Below, piece by piece: positions 1 through 8,606 of a DNA stretch of 35,733 nt; position 1 is the first letter of the stretch, and each line of letters starts with the position of its first letter. The position numbers and the translations under genes were made by a program. Source of the DNA: JBBQNJ01 sp038329845 (GTDB lineage: Bacteria > Planctomycetota > Phycisphaerae > Tepidisphaerales > Tepidisphaeraceae); contig JBBQNJ010000051.1 of the NCBI GenBank assembly GCA_038329845.1, positions 1-35,733 on the forward strand, written 5' to 3'. The notes beneath the pieces were generated by a model. That model was given only the letters and a program-made list of their open reading frames with translations, made no database searches and was not told the DNA's origin.

Positions 1-1
1 G

Positions 2-127
2 AACCCATCACGACCAGGGCGATACTGCCCGCGCGTGAAGAAGAAACGAATGAAGGAGTACGACCTGATGACCAAGCCCCGTGTGGCATATCGACAACCG
101 CAGTATTCGGAAGAGGTTATAGCTTAA
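2..127 (+). pseudogene. C-terminal end of an IS4-family-like transposase (cut by window edge)
   Basis: The frame is open from base 2 and ends at TAA 125-127. The 41 visible residues are very basic and include CPRVKKKRMKEYDLMTKPR, which resembles the common end of IS4/Transposase_11 proteins (PRxxKRRxKxYxLLTKPR). No catalytic residue of the DDE core lies inside the window, so activity cannot be judged; the gene may be intact upstream of base 1. It is followed within 60 bp by the short inverted-repeat element at 186-287, which may be the end of the same insertion sequence. The family assignment rests only on this tail. Confidence 0.6.
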
Positions 128-185
128 CCGAATGGCATTCGGGACATTCACCGTTTCGGTGCCGGCGAAAAAAGAAGTTTGTCAC

Positions 186-309
186 GAATGGCATTCACTT
201 AGCGTGAAAACGGCTGAGAAAGCCGCCTTATCGGCCCAAGAATGCAGTTGAATATGCCGACTTCGATCCCTTAAGTGAATGGCCTTCTTGGATGTCGCCT
301 TTTATGTGT
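186..309. mobile_element. Degenerate copy of a ~100-bp inverted-repeat element (MITE-like)
   Basis: The left end GAATGGCATTCACTTA (186-201) is inverted relative to TTAAGTGAATGGCCTTC (271-287). Between them is a body that matches the copy at 26142-26243 along most of its length (GTGAAAACGGCTG, then GCCTTAT, then a shared CCCTTAAGTGAATGG). The body has a hairpin with stem CGGCT/AGCCG. The outer flank GATGTCGCCTTTTATGTG (291-308) is a decayed version of the GCGTCCCCTTTTTA flank of the other copy. A further short palindromic piece, GAATGGCATTC, is at 130-140. No protein is encoded. The rest of 128-335 shows nothing else I can support. Confidence 0.6.
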
Positions 310-335
310 CCACCTTATAGGTGTCCGGTGTCGCA

Positions 336-1523
336 TTATTCACGGGTCTTGCGGATCAATTCCGCGGCCTTCGACGCGAAGCGCCGGCCCAGTTCGGCGC
401 GGGCGGACTTGTCGCGGTAATGGAGGTTGTTGTCGTCGCCGTTGAGGTCATCGGTGTCGATCCAGCCGGCCAGGCGGTCGGCTTCGGCGACCTTGACTTG
501 AACGGCTCGCACCGTGTCCCATTGCTCTTCGCCGTTCTTGTAGTCGCTGATCCGGCCGATGACGACGGTCATGTTCGGGGCCTTGAGGTCCTTGCGGAGC
601 TGATTGATCAGGCCGCCGAGGCGTTTTTCGTAATCGCTGGCCTTGCCCGCCACCGCGTCCGATTCGCCCTGCATCCAGACAAAGGTGGTTGAGGCAAAAG
701 TCTGTTCGGCGGTCGTCTCGTTCACCCGCTTCATCAGGCGCAAATACAGGTCACCCTTGCCCAGATCATGGCGCCATCGGTTGATGGCCTGGCCGTTCTC
801 CGCATCCTTGACGACGACAATTCGATCGCCGGGAAACGCCTGCTCGAGCCGGGGCACAAACGTGTCTCCGGGATTGAAGCCGACCATGTTGGACTGGCCC
901 GAGAGGATGAACAGCCGCGAAACACCGGTGGCCGAGGCGCCACCGCCGTCGGTCTTGGTCGCGTCGGCCTTGGTGGCATCGGCCTTGGCCGCATCGGTCT
1001 GGGCCGCATCGGTCTTCGGTGCCGCGTCCGCGGCGGGATCGGCCTTGGCGTTCGGCTCTTTCTTGTTTTCCGGCGCGGGACTGTCCGCGGGTCTGACGCG
1101 CACGCCCACCGAGGTGGTGTGGGTCTTTTTCGTCCACGAGCCGTCCGGACTCAAGGTGACGGCGGCCGCGATGGCGGAAATGCCGTCCTTCACCGGCACC
1201 TTCTTCTTAAAAACGAAGGGACCGGTATCGCCCGGCTTGAGCTTCTTCGGCTGCCCGAATCGACCGATGACCCCGGCACGCTCGCGGCCCTTCCACCAGT
1301 GCATGTCCACGGTCAGCATAGTCGGCTCGGTGATGATCTCCTTGGCGAATGTCACCGTGACCGTGACTTCTTCGCCAACTTTCACGTCCTTGGTCGCGGT
1401 GATCGTGGCCCAAGGCTCGGTCTTGGTCTCGACTTCACCCGCGGCGTCGGCCGCCCGGGAGGACCCGCTCACCATGAGCAAGACCATCGCGGCAAAACTT
1501 GCAAACTTCAGGGGATTCCACAT
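336..1523 (-). CDS. Secreted sialate O-acetylesterase/CE6-like SGNH esterase with an N-terminal beta-rich domain
   Basis: 395 residues. A signal peptide is visible at 1-26 (hydrophobic core AAMVLLMVSG, then SSRAADA). Residues 36-145 form a beta-rich domain that also occurs twice at the end of the protein at 3011-7060. Residues 146-200 are an Ala/Asp/Lys low-complexity linker. The catalytic domain (202-395) has GQSNM with the probable nucleophile Ser211, the WMQGESDA block at 283-290 and DDNNLH with the probable catalytic His368, as in the SASA/DUF303 family, which removes O-acetyl groups from sugars. The start is supported by AAAGGAG seven bases upstream, in the 15-nt gap after the GH28-like gene. 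It is the last gene of the co-oriented cluster. Substrate is inferred, not seen. Confidence 0.8.
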   Translation of the reverse strand: MWNPLKFASFAAMVLLMVSGSSRAADAAGEVETKTEPWATITATKDVKVGEEVTVTVTFAKEIITEPTMLTVDMHWWKGRERAGVIGRFGQPKKLKPGDTGPFVFKKKVPVKDGISAIAAAVTLSPDGSWTKKTHTTSVGVRVRPADSPAPENKKEPNAKADPAADAAPKTDAAQTDAAKADATKADATKTDGGGASATGVSRLFILSGQSNMVGFNPGDTFVPRLEQAFPGDRIVVVKDAENGQAINRWRHDLGKGDLYLRLMKRVNETTAEQTFASTTFVWMQGESDAVAGKASDYEKRLGGLINQLRKDLKAPNMTVVIGRISDYKNGEEQWDTVRAVQVKVAEADRLAGWIDTDDLNGDDNNLHYRDKSARAELGRRFASKAAELIRKTRE

Positions 1524-1538
1524 CGCTGTCTCCTTTGT

Positions 1539-3014
1539 TTAAGAGGGTTCGGTAATCGATTCGTCGAAACGGATGTTGCGGCAGTCATCCCCATGGCGGG
1601 GCGTCAACACGGCACCTCCGCCGGGCGAGCGCCATCGCACATCGCGCACTACCGCATCATCCACATCTTGCAGACTCAATGCCACTCGCGCGGTCGGGGA
1701 ACCGGGAAATTCTTCGATCACCCGCAGCCCGAGAATATCCAGCCCCCGCGCGTGGCTGACATTCACGTACGCCGGGTGGTAGGCCCCCGAATCGCCGGCG
1801 GTCGCCGCGGGGGGCGGATCCGATGGGTCACTCCGCCGACCGTCCTGGAGTAGTCCCCGCGAACAGGGAAGCTGCTGGGCCGCGTATGCCACGGGCTTTT
1901 CGGCCCGAATCGTGAGATGTTCCACCGACAGGTCCTGGATCGGGCTGTGCGGATCCCCGCGGACCACCACGCCCTGACCGCTGCTGACCTGGAGGTCGCG
2001 CAGCAGGACATCACGAATTATTCCGAGGCGCGATTCGGGCATGCGCCGACTGACGAACAGGCAGACGGGAAACGCGTGGCGCTGGTGCGCGGGCCGGCCG
2101 GGGCGATAACGGTCATCCCCGACGATCTGGATCGACACATTGGCGCAACTGACCCGCTCCACCGTGCCGCCGTCGAGCAGATAGATCCCCAGGCCCACCG
2201 AAGATTCGCCGACAACGCAATTGGAAAAGTGGATGTCGCGGAAGTCGGCGACCGACTCGCTGCCGATCTTCAGCGCGGTGCAACCTGTGATCAGCGTGCA
2301 GTTGCTGACCACGACGTTCTCGCAGACCAAAGCGTCCCCGGCGGCGCGATCGTCGCGCGTCTTCAGGACGATGCAATCGTCCCAGGCTTCGATGTGGCAA
2401 TCGGAAATGTGAACATTGCGGCAGGAGTTCAGATCCAGCCCGTCATTGCCGCCGATGCGATGGCGATTGTTCACGATCGACACGCCGCGGATGAAGATGT
2501 CGGCGCAGCGGGAGAGGTGAACGGTCCATGAGTCGCCATGACGAACGCGAATGTCGGTGAGGCGAATGCCGGTGCAATTGCGAAAAAAGATCAGGCCGGT
2601 CCGGAAACCGCGCTGGTTGCGGTCCTGGCCGGGGTTATCGCCGGTGCCGCGTCCCTGGATCAGCCCGTGGCCGGTGACGGCGATATTTTCGGCGTCCTCG
2701 GCCGTCAACAGGTGGGGACGGGAGTGGCTGGGCGAGACCTGCGACGGCTCGAGATCGTCGATCAGACTCTCGCGCAGGACTGCTCCGCTGTCGAGCTGGA
2801 TCGTGGTGTTGCTGGGGATCCGCAGCGTGCCGCAGAGGTAATCACCGGGGGGAAACCAGACGGTCCCGCCGCCCGATTCGGCGCATCGGCCCAGGGCCGC
2901 GTGAATGGCGGCGGTGTCAAGCCGTTGACCATCCCCGGCGGCACCGAACTGGCGAACATTCAACGGCGAATGCCGCGGCGATGGGCTCGAGTCATCGGCT
3001 CGTTGATGGCTCAT
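1539..3014 (-). CDS. Glycoside hydrolase family 28-like (polygalacturonase-type) beta-helix protein
   Basis: 491 residues from the preferred start. That ATG (3014-3012) overlaps the TGA of the upstream beta-helix gene in an ATGA arrangement, which suggests translational coupling; a start 48 bases further upstream is possible but would lie deeper inside that gene. The N-terminus has the GAAGDG..DTAAIHAAL pattern and PPGDYL typical of pectate-lyase-3/GH28 proteins, followed by parallel beta-helix repeats (NCTGIRLTDI, CRNVHISDCHIEAWDDC). NDGLDLN (190-196) and WDDC (211-214) correspond to the Asp motifs of GH28. The family's GHG and RIK motifs are not evident (TGCTALKIGSES is at the third site), so the catalytic set may be altered. 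No signal peptide is visible, unlike its neighbours. Confidence 0.75.
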   Translation of the reverse strand: MSHQRADDSSPSPRHSPLNVRQFGAAGDGQRLDTAAIHAALGRCAESGGGTVWFPPGDYLCGTLRIPSNTTIQLDSGAVLRESLIDDLEPSQVSPSHSRPHLLTAEDAENIAVTGHGLIQGRGTGDNPGQDRNQRGFRTGLIFFRNCTGIRLTDIRVRHGDSWTVHLSRCADIFIRGVSIVNNRHRIGGNDGLDLNSCRNVHISDCHIEAWDDCIVLKTRDDRAAGDALVCENVVVSNCTLITGCTALKIGSESVADFRDIHFSNCVVGESSVGLGIYLLDGGTVERVSCANVSIQIVGDDRYRPGRPAHQRHAFPVCLFVSRRMPESRLGIIRDVLLRDLQVSSGQGVVVRGDPHSPIQDLSVEHLTIRAEKPVAYAAQQLPCSRGLLQDGRRSDPSDPPPAATAGDSGAYHPAYVNVSHARGLDILGLRVIEEFPGSPTARVALSLQDVDDAVVRDVRWRSPGGGAVLTPRHGDDCRNIRFDESITEPS

Positions 3015-6000
3015 GGCTTGACCTTCACTCCCACCTCGCCGCTGTGGGTCTTGTCTGACCACGATCCGCTGGGGCTGACGTACAGCACGTACTGCACCGC
3101 GGTGATTCCCGGCTTTTCCGGCACGGTCAGCGAAATCGAGACCGGGTCGGTCTGGTCAGGAGTGATCGGTGTGGAGCGGCTTCGCGGCCCGCCGGTTTTG
3201 CGATCCCGCCCTTCGTACCAGTGGGTATCAATGCGAAGCTTGGTGGCCTTGGCGATCGCCCCGGGCTTGAGCTGGATTCGCAGCTCGACCTTGTCCCCGA
3301 CTTTCACCGAGACGGGGTAGCTCACGGTCGCCCAGCCCAGGTCGCGGGTCGCCGCCTCGCCGAGCGCCGGGGCATCGGCCTGCCGGGGCTTGGCCGGCTC
3401 CGAAGGCTTTTCCTCGGGCGCGTCCGCCTTCGATGCGGGGGCCTTCGCCGCGCCGGCGCCGTCGGCGACGATCGCGACGGTGACTTCGGTGGCGAGCGTC
3501 TTATGGCTCCAGGCGCCGTCAGGACTGGCGTACACAATCACCGCGAAACGATCCATCCCTTCGCGCGGGCGGACTTGCCAGGTGACGTTGTACGGCTTAG
3601 TCGCACCCGGCGTGATGGCGATGGGCTTGGGCCGCCCGAAGCCGGGCGAGCGTTTGCCGCCTTCCATGGCGTGGATGTCAATGCACAACTGCTGGGGCTT
3701 CTCGATTGTTTCGGTCCCGAACACCACCTGAATGTCGATTGTTTCGCCGATTTTCGCCTGATTGGGCACCGACACCGCGCCCCAATCCAGCGTCTTGACG
3801 GTGCGGTCGGGGCCTTTGCGGAACTCCTCGACCGGCTGCGCCTTGGGTTCGGGCATCTGCACGACCGCCGAGGCGCGGGGGGTGTAGTGGATGGGCTTTT
3901 GTCCCGACACGGTGGGATGCTCGATCGCCCCGATGTCGCGCACGCCGCCAGTGGGGGGGCGATCCACGAAGTCATGCTGCGCGGGGCCGTTGAACTGCCA
4001 GGCCATCAACTGCTCAATGGAAGTCTGGGCGTCTGCGAGCGTGCCGCGCGAGACCCGAAGGAAATCGATCGCCCCGACAAGCCCTTGGCCGACGATGAAG
4101 TCGGCGTCGTTGGCCAACGATGCATCGGCGGCGGGAACTCCTCCCTCGATCGACCCGGTGGAGACCGCGCCGTCGAGATAAAGCGCGATCGTTCCGGCGG
4201 CGCGGTCAACTTCGGCGATGAGGTGATGCCATCGTCCATCATTTACCGGCGCAGCGCCGGTGTGAACCGCGTCGCGCCCGCCGGTCCGCAGCCGCATCGC
4301 CGGACGGCCCTGCTCGTCGATGCCCAGGGCGTACCCGGCCTCGGCGTTGAACTTGCCGACGATCCGCCCGGCGGTTTGCCCCGGCTCGACGCGGAACACC
4401 GACTCGATCAGGAAATTGTTGACCGTCATCTCCACGGTCTTGCGGTCCTTGCCGGCCACGGGAACCTTCTGGTCCTTTCGCTCGACCGTGAAGTCGGCGA
4501 TTAATTTCTCGTTCGACAGCGCGAACGAATGCTTGCCGTCGAAGGTAACGGCACCGGGAACCCAATCCTCCAGCACGCCGGGGATATACTGCTCGGCGGT
4601 AAAACCATCGCCGGTCAACTCGTTTTCCGGAACGCCTCCGCCGCGGCGGAACTGGTCGTGGCCGAGGTCGAACTTCTGCGGATAAACGTCATACGCCAAA
4701 ATCGTGTTGGGATCCTTCGGATGCAGCCGGAAATGCCATTCACCGACGGTGCCGTACAAGGACCAGGGGACGAACACTTTCACGCCGCGGTCGATCGCCG
4801 CCGAGTCGTCGCGCAGTCGAAAGTCGTGCGTTGCCGGATCGACGATCGGCATGTCGTCGCTCGCCCAGCCGAACTGCTTGTTGATCACGTTGGCGAACGA
4901 TGCGACGAACTGGCGATAGTCCTCGGGGTTGACGAACGTTTCGCCTTTCCAGCGATCGTAGACGTTGACAAAAGTCCCGGCGTACAGGTTGTTGGCGAAC
5001 GCGATCTCCGGAGCCTTGTCCAGCGTCCAATGACTGCTACCCGAGCGACAATTGATGAACAGGTTGCCCAGATAATGCTGCTGGCTGCCGAAGCGGCTGG
5101 AGTGGGTCGAAGCCGATCGGAAGTTCAGCGCCGTGTTGTGGAACGCCTCGTTCCAGCGGTTGCGGATTTCGTGGAAGAAATAGTCGCCGAGAATCCCGCG
5201 ATAGGCATCGGGGCGCAGGTCGGACCAGCCGATGTTGTTGAACAAATAACCCTTGGCGCCGTGATCGAAATAGTACGCCTGGTTCTTGTGATAGACGTTG
5301 CGATGGGCGACGAAGCCGACGGGATTGATCGAGATGTTGTCATAGACATACGCCGGGCCGATCCCCCAGAACTCGATCCCGCCGAAGTCCTGTTTCTGAA
5401 GCAGCGTGTCGCGCACCTGGTTGCGGTCAACCTGAATGCGGACCAGCGGCACTTCGCTGCCCATGCGGCCGCCGACGACGTTGATCCCCTGCCCGCCGGT
5501 GCGGTCGACGACGTTGCCGGCGATTTCGCCGACTTCCAAGCCGTTGACGTCGATGCCGCGCCCACCTTGGTCGCTGCTGGCCCGCAGGCCGATCTCATGC
5601 AGGCGATTGCGCAGGATGCGGATGTCGGTCACGGATCCCAGGGGGCTGCGGATCGGGGCGCTTTTGAACTCAAGGTCGATCGCCTGGTTGTCGAGGTTCG
5701 TGAACTCACTGTCGGCAATCTCGATATCGCGCAGGACCGTCTTCGGTTCAGTGATGAGATGGACGATGCCCGAGCCGGCGTTGTCGCGGATTTCTAGGTG
5801 ATGCAGGTGGACGTGCTGGCTGTTGTTGTTCAGACGAATCGCCGCCATTTGGGTGTAGTTGTCGGGGCGCTCCCAGTTGCCGGCACGCGGGGCGTCGTTG
5901 AGATCACGGGCGTTGCCGCCGGTGAAGGTCAGGCCGGATACGTCGAGATGCTCACCCGTGAGGTCGAGCAGGATCGGGTGTTGGGCCAGTTCGATCGCGG

Positions 6001-7060
6001 CGCCGTTCGGATCGGCATCGCTGGGCAGCCGAATATAGAGAGTGCGGGAATTGTCTGCTTCCCGGCTGAAATACCACTCCCCGGCTTCATCCAGGAACTT
6101 CGCCATGTTTTCCAGGAAAAATGGCGCTCTGGGATTGGGATGCCGCGCCGGATGGGTGATGGCGATTTTCAGTCGCCCGGTTTTCGGATCATAACCGGCG
6201 GCTTTGGACGGAAACGGCCCGATAATGGAGAACTCGCCACTGTCATTGGCGTGATCCATCCAGACGGTCGCGCCCTTGAAGGCGTTGGGGTCAGGGTCGT
6301 TGAGAACCTTGGGGGCGTAAATCGGCGTTTCGGGAAAGCCCTTGTCCACTTTCTCGACGCGGAACCATTGCGTGAAGATGTTGTATTCGTGCTCGGCCTT
6401 CCAGTTCGGCCAGCGGGCGATGGGCAGGCGCTCGCGCTCGCCGTTGGACTTTACCGCCCACAATGCCCAGGGGACAAAATCGCCATCGACCTTCACCGAC
6501 CACAGCTTTCCCATCGATTCTTCAGGAAATCCGGTTTTTTTTGCATCGTCCGGCGTGACCTTGCTCCATCCGCCGCTGATCGCGTACGAACCGGCGATGA
6601 TCGCCGGTCCCTGGCCCCAAGCCGGATCACTGGTCAGCCGGATCGGCTGGTCTTGCGTGCCCGATTCATTGCCGACCAACGCCCCGTGGTACGTCACGCC
6701 ACGCTTGAACACATAAGTCTGCGCGCCCTCCGCCGCCTTGGCGTTGCCGGTGGCGTTGGCATCCCAGGGATGATGCTTCCAGGCTTGCTCGCGCATCTGG
6801 CCGCTGTTGGCATCGTCTCCTTTGTCAAAGTCGATGTATCGCACCGACTTCCCCGCGACGAACTCGAACGGCAGCGGCTTCCACTGGATTTCCGCTCCCC
6901 CTTCAAGCTTCACAACATCCGCCGACACCGCCGGTTTCCACGCCGGCAATGGACGATCCTCCCACGCCGGCTTTTCCGCCGCGACCGCCAATGCCACCAG
7001 GGGCAGGATGCTCACAAAACTCACAATCCACGATAGGTTAACGCTTCTCATGTTTTGCAT
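3011..7060 (-). CDS. Large secreted right-handed beta-helix protein with LamG-like domain and two C-terminal repeats
   Basis: 1349 residues. A signal peptide is seen (WIVSFVSILPLVALAVAAE). Residues ~75-100 carry YIDFDKGDDANSGQ, the usual opening of DUF1565-type beta-helix proteins, followed by a long parallel beta-helix (to ~760). Around 860-1050 is a concanavalin A/LamG-like domain with DGRWHHLIAEVD and LYLDG. Residues 1091-1198 and 1241-1349 are two copies of a ~108-residue domain, separated by a Pro/Ala/Lys linker (1199-1240); the same domain begins the protein at 336-1523. It probably binds or cleaves a polysaccharide outside the cytoplasm; the exact activity cannot be read. The gene is 56 bp after the SGNH esterase and overlaps the GH28-like gene by four bases. 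No strong Shine-Dalgarno is seen; a second ATG lies three codons inside. Confidence 0.8.
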   Translation of the reverse strand: MQNMRSVNLSWIVSFVSILPLVALAVAAEKPAWEDRPLPAWKPAVSADVVKLEGGAEIQWKPLPFEFVAGKSVRYIDFDKGDDANSGQMREQAWKHHPWDANATGNAKAAEGAQTYVFKRGVTYHGALVGNESGTQDQPIRLTSDPAWGQGPAIIAGSYAISGGWSKVTPDDAKKTGFPEESMGKLWSVKVDGDFVPWALWAVKSNGERERLPIARWPNWKAEHEYNIFTQWFRVEKVDKGFPETPIYAPKVLNDPDPNAFKGATVWMDHANDSGEFSIIGPFPSKAAGYDPKTGRLKIAITHPARHPNPRAPFFLENMAKFLDEAGEWYFSREADNSRTLYIRLPSDADPNGAAIELAQHPILLDLTGEHLDVSGLTFTGGNARDLNDAPRAGNWERPDNYTQMAAIRLNNNSQHVHLHHLEIRDNAGSGIVHLITEPKTVLRDIEIADSEFTNLDNQAIDLEFKSAPIRSPLGSVTDIRILRNRLHEIGLRASSDQGGRGIDVNGLEVGEIAGNVVDRTGGQGINVVGGRMGSEVPLVRIQVDRNQVRDTLLQKQDFGGIEFWGIGPAYVYDNISINPVGFVAHRNVYHKNQAYYFDHGAKGYLFNNIGWSDLRPDAYRGILGDYFFHEIRNRWNEAFHNTALNFRSASTHSSRFGSQQHYLGNLFINCRSGSSHWTLDKAPEIAFANNLYAGTFVNVYDRWKGETFVNPEDYRQFVASFANVINKQFGWASDDMPIVDPATHDFRLRDDSAAIDRGVKVFVPWSLYGTVGEWHFRLHPKDPNTILAYDVYPQKFDLGHDQFRRGGGVPENELTGDGFTAEQYIPGVLEDWVPGAVTFDGKHSFALSNEKLIADFTVERKDQKVPVAGKDRKTVEMTVNNFLIESVFRVEPGQTAGRIVGKFNAEAGYALGIDEQGRPAMRLRTGGRDAVHTGAAPVNDGRWHHLIAEVDRAAGTIALYLDGAVSTGSIEGGVPAADASLANDADFIVGQGLVGAIDFLRVSRGTLADAQTSIEQLMAWQFNGPAQHDFVDRPPTGGVRDIGAIEHPTVSGQKPIHYTPRASAVVQMPEPKAQPVEEFRKGPDRTVKTLDWGAVSVPNQAKIGETIDIQVVFGTETIEKPQQLCIDIHAMEGGKRSPGFGRPKPIAITPGATKPYNVTWQVRPREGMDRFAVIVYASPDGAWSHKTLATEVTVAIVADGAGAAKAPASKADAPEEKPSEPAKPRQADAPALGEAATRDLGWATVSYPVSVKVGDKVELRIQLKPGAIAKATKLRIDTHWYEGRDRKTGGPRSRSTPITPDQTDPVSISLTVPEKPGITAVQYVLYVSPSGSWSDKTHSGEVGVKVKP

Positions 7061-7116
7061 CTTTTTCGCCTGTGTTCAGTCTCCTGGAGGCCGATCGACC
7101 GCCCGCCGAATGATCA

Positions 7117-8517
7117 TCACTTGCTGGCGGCGACCGGCCGCAACTCGTACCGATGCACCGACGTCGCCGGCGACCGTCGCAGTTGCTCCCGCACCTCCGC
7201 CAGGCCCGCGAGAATCTTCTCGCGGTTGACGATCGCCTTCTTCGCCGCCGGCAGGATGTATCCGCTCCACCCCCGGTAGGCGTTGCGGGCCTTGCGCGCT
7301 TCGATCTCCGCGTCGATCCGCACCACGGCGGCGGCGGGATCCACCGTCCGCCAATCCTCCTTGAGGATCGCCGCCATCGCGCGGACCTGCTGTTCGAGTT
7401 CGAGCTTGCGGCCCAGTACCGCATCGCTCAGCTTCGCCGCCGCCTGGTGCTGGGGGGTCTTTTCATTCGTCGCGAGTTGGATTCCCTCGGCGAGCTGCTT
7501 CGAGGAATATTCACCCAACGCCGTCGCGTCGATCCGCAATTCATACTGACCGGCGGGCAGATTTTTCACCGCCAGGCGCTGTTGATTCAATCTCGCGTCG
7601 AAGTCGCTCAGCTCGAATCCCCGGCGTTTGGGCGGCGTGGGAAACGGCAAGGCGTGTTCGGTCAGATCGAACGCGACGATCCCTTCGCCGACTTGGATAT
7701 TCCCCGCCTCGGCGTTGACCTGCCGCTCGGACTTTCCATTCGCGGCATCGATCGCCACGTCGTAGACGTACGGCGAAACGCCCAAGGCCTCGAGGATCGT
7801 GGCCAGCATGATCTCTTCCCCGCCGTTGCGCGGGTGGACCCGATCCACTTCCAGGCTGAACGTCGGATCCTTCGCCTGCTCGCGCCGGATGATTTCAAGC
7901 AACGGCGCGTGCAAGTCGATGAATCGGGCGCCCGCCTTCTCGGCGATCTGCTGCCCCATGCGACCGAACCGCTGCAACTCCCCGTCGAGATGCGGACGCT
8001 CGCCGCGATTGTCCCAGCGGTCGGCGGTGTCGTCGAAAATCGTCGGCGACAACACCACCACCCGCATCCCAGCGCCCATGAGCTGCTTGATGAGTTCGGT
8101 CATCGTCCCGGTGTAGCGGTCTCGCGTTTTTTGCCGCGATTCATCGCTCGGCGGATCGGCCTTTGCCACGTACGAGTCGCGCCCCACGTCGTTCATGCCA
8201 AAATGCACGAACACCACATCGGGTCGAGGATTGTCGGAAAGATCCCAGCTCCAACGTTTGAGGCCACCGCCGGCGTTATCCCCGGACCACCCGGCGTTCA
8301 CCGTCCACAGATCGGCACCGGGATACCGCGTGGCCAGGAAAAGTTGCAGGAACTGATGGAAAGTCCCCATGTGCGTGATGCTGTCGCCGAGAAACGCGAG
8401 GGTTTTCGGCGGGGCGATCAAGTCCGGCGGTGCCACCGGCTCGGCCGCGGCCGCGACCGGCCAGAGCAAAACCAGCGACAGAAGCAACGAACGTAGCGGC
8501 GGAAAGCGAGCGATCAT
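7117..8517 (-). CDS. Secreted GDSL/SGNH-family esterase
   Basis: 466 residues with a signal peptide (SLLLSLVLLWPVAAAAE). The four SGNH blocks are present: LGDSIT with Ser46, NAGWSGDNA around residue 74-82, HFGMND with Asn109, and DRVHP with Asp225 and His228. This matches the family of acetyl-esterases and lipases acting on glycans. The C-terminal ~170 residues have no recognised catalytic motif; a helical, charged stretch (LGRKLELEQQVRAMAAILK) is followed by KARNAYRGWSGYILPAAKK. It is the first hydrolase after the pseudopilin genes and precedes the beta-helix protein by 56 bp. No clear Shine-Dalgarno precedes the ATG. Deacetylation of a plant-type polysaccharide is an inference from neighbours. 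Confidence 0.8.
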   Translation of the reverse strand: MIARFPPLRSLLLSLVLLWPVAAAAEPVAPPDLIAPPKTLAFLGDSITHMGTFHQFLQLFLATRYPGADLWTVNAGWSGDNAGGGLKRWSWDLSDNPRPDVVFVHFGMNDVGRDSYVAKADPPSDESRQKTRDRYTGTMTELIKQLMGAGMRVVVLSPTIFDDTADRWDNRGERPHLDGELQRFGRMGQQIAEKAGARFIDLHAPLLEIIRREQAKDPTFSLEVDRVHPRNGGEEIMLATILEALGVSPYVYDVAIDAANGKSERQVNAEAGNIQVGEGIVAFDLTEHALPFPTPPKRRGFELSDFDARLNQQRLAVKNLPAGQYELRIDATALGEYSSKQLAEGIQLATNEKTPQHQAAAKLSDAVLGRKLELEQQVRAMAAILKEDWRTVDPAAAVVRIDAEIEARKARNAYRGWSGYILPAAKKAIVNREKILAGLAEVREQLRRSPATSVHRYELRPVAASK

Positions 8518-8606
8518 CGTCTAAAAACCCGTCAAGACTTTGCGAACGCCGGGCGTGTGCCCTGTACGGCAACCATTGTGGCAGTGGCGGATATCTGTTG
8601 CCCTAT

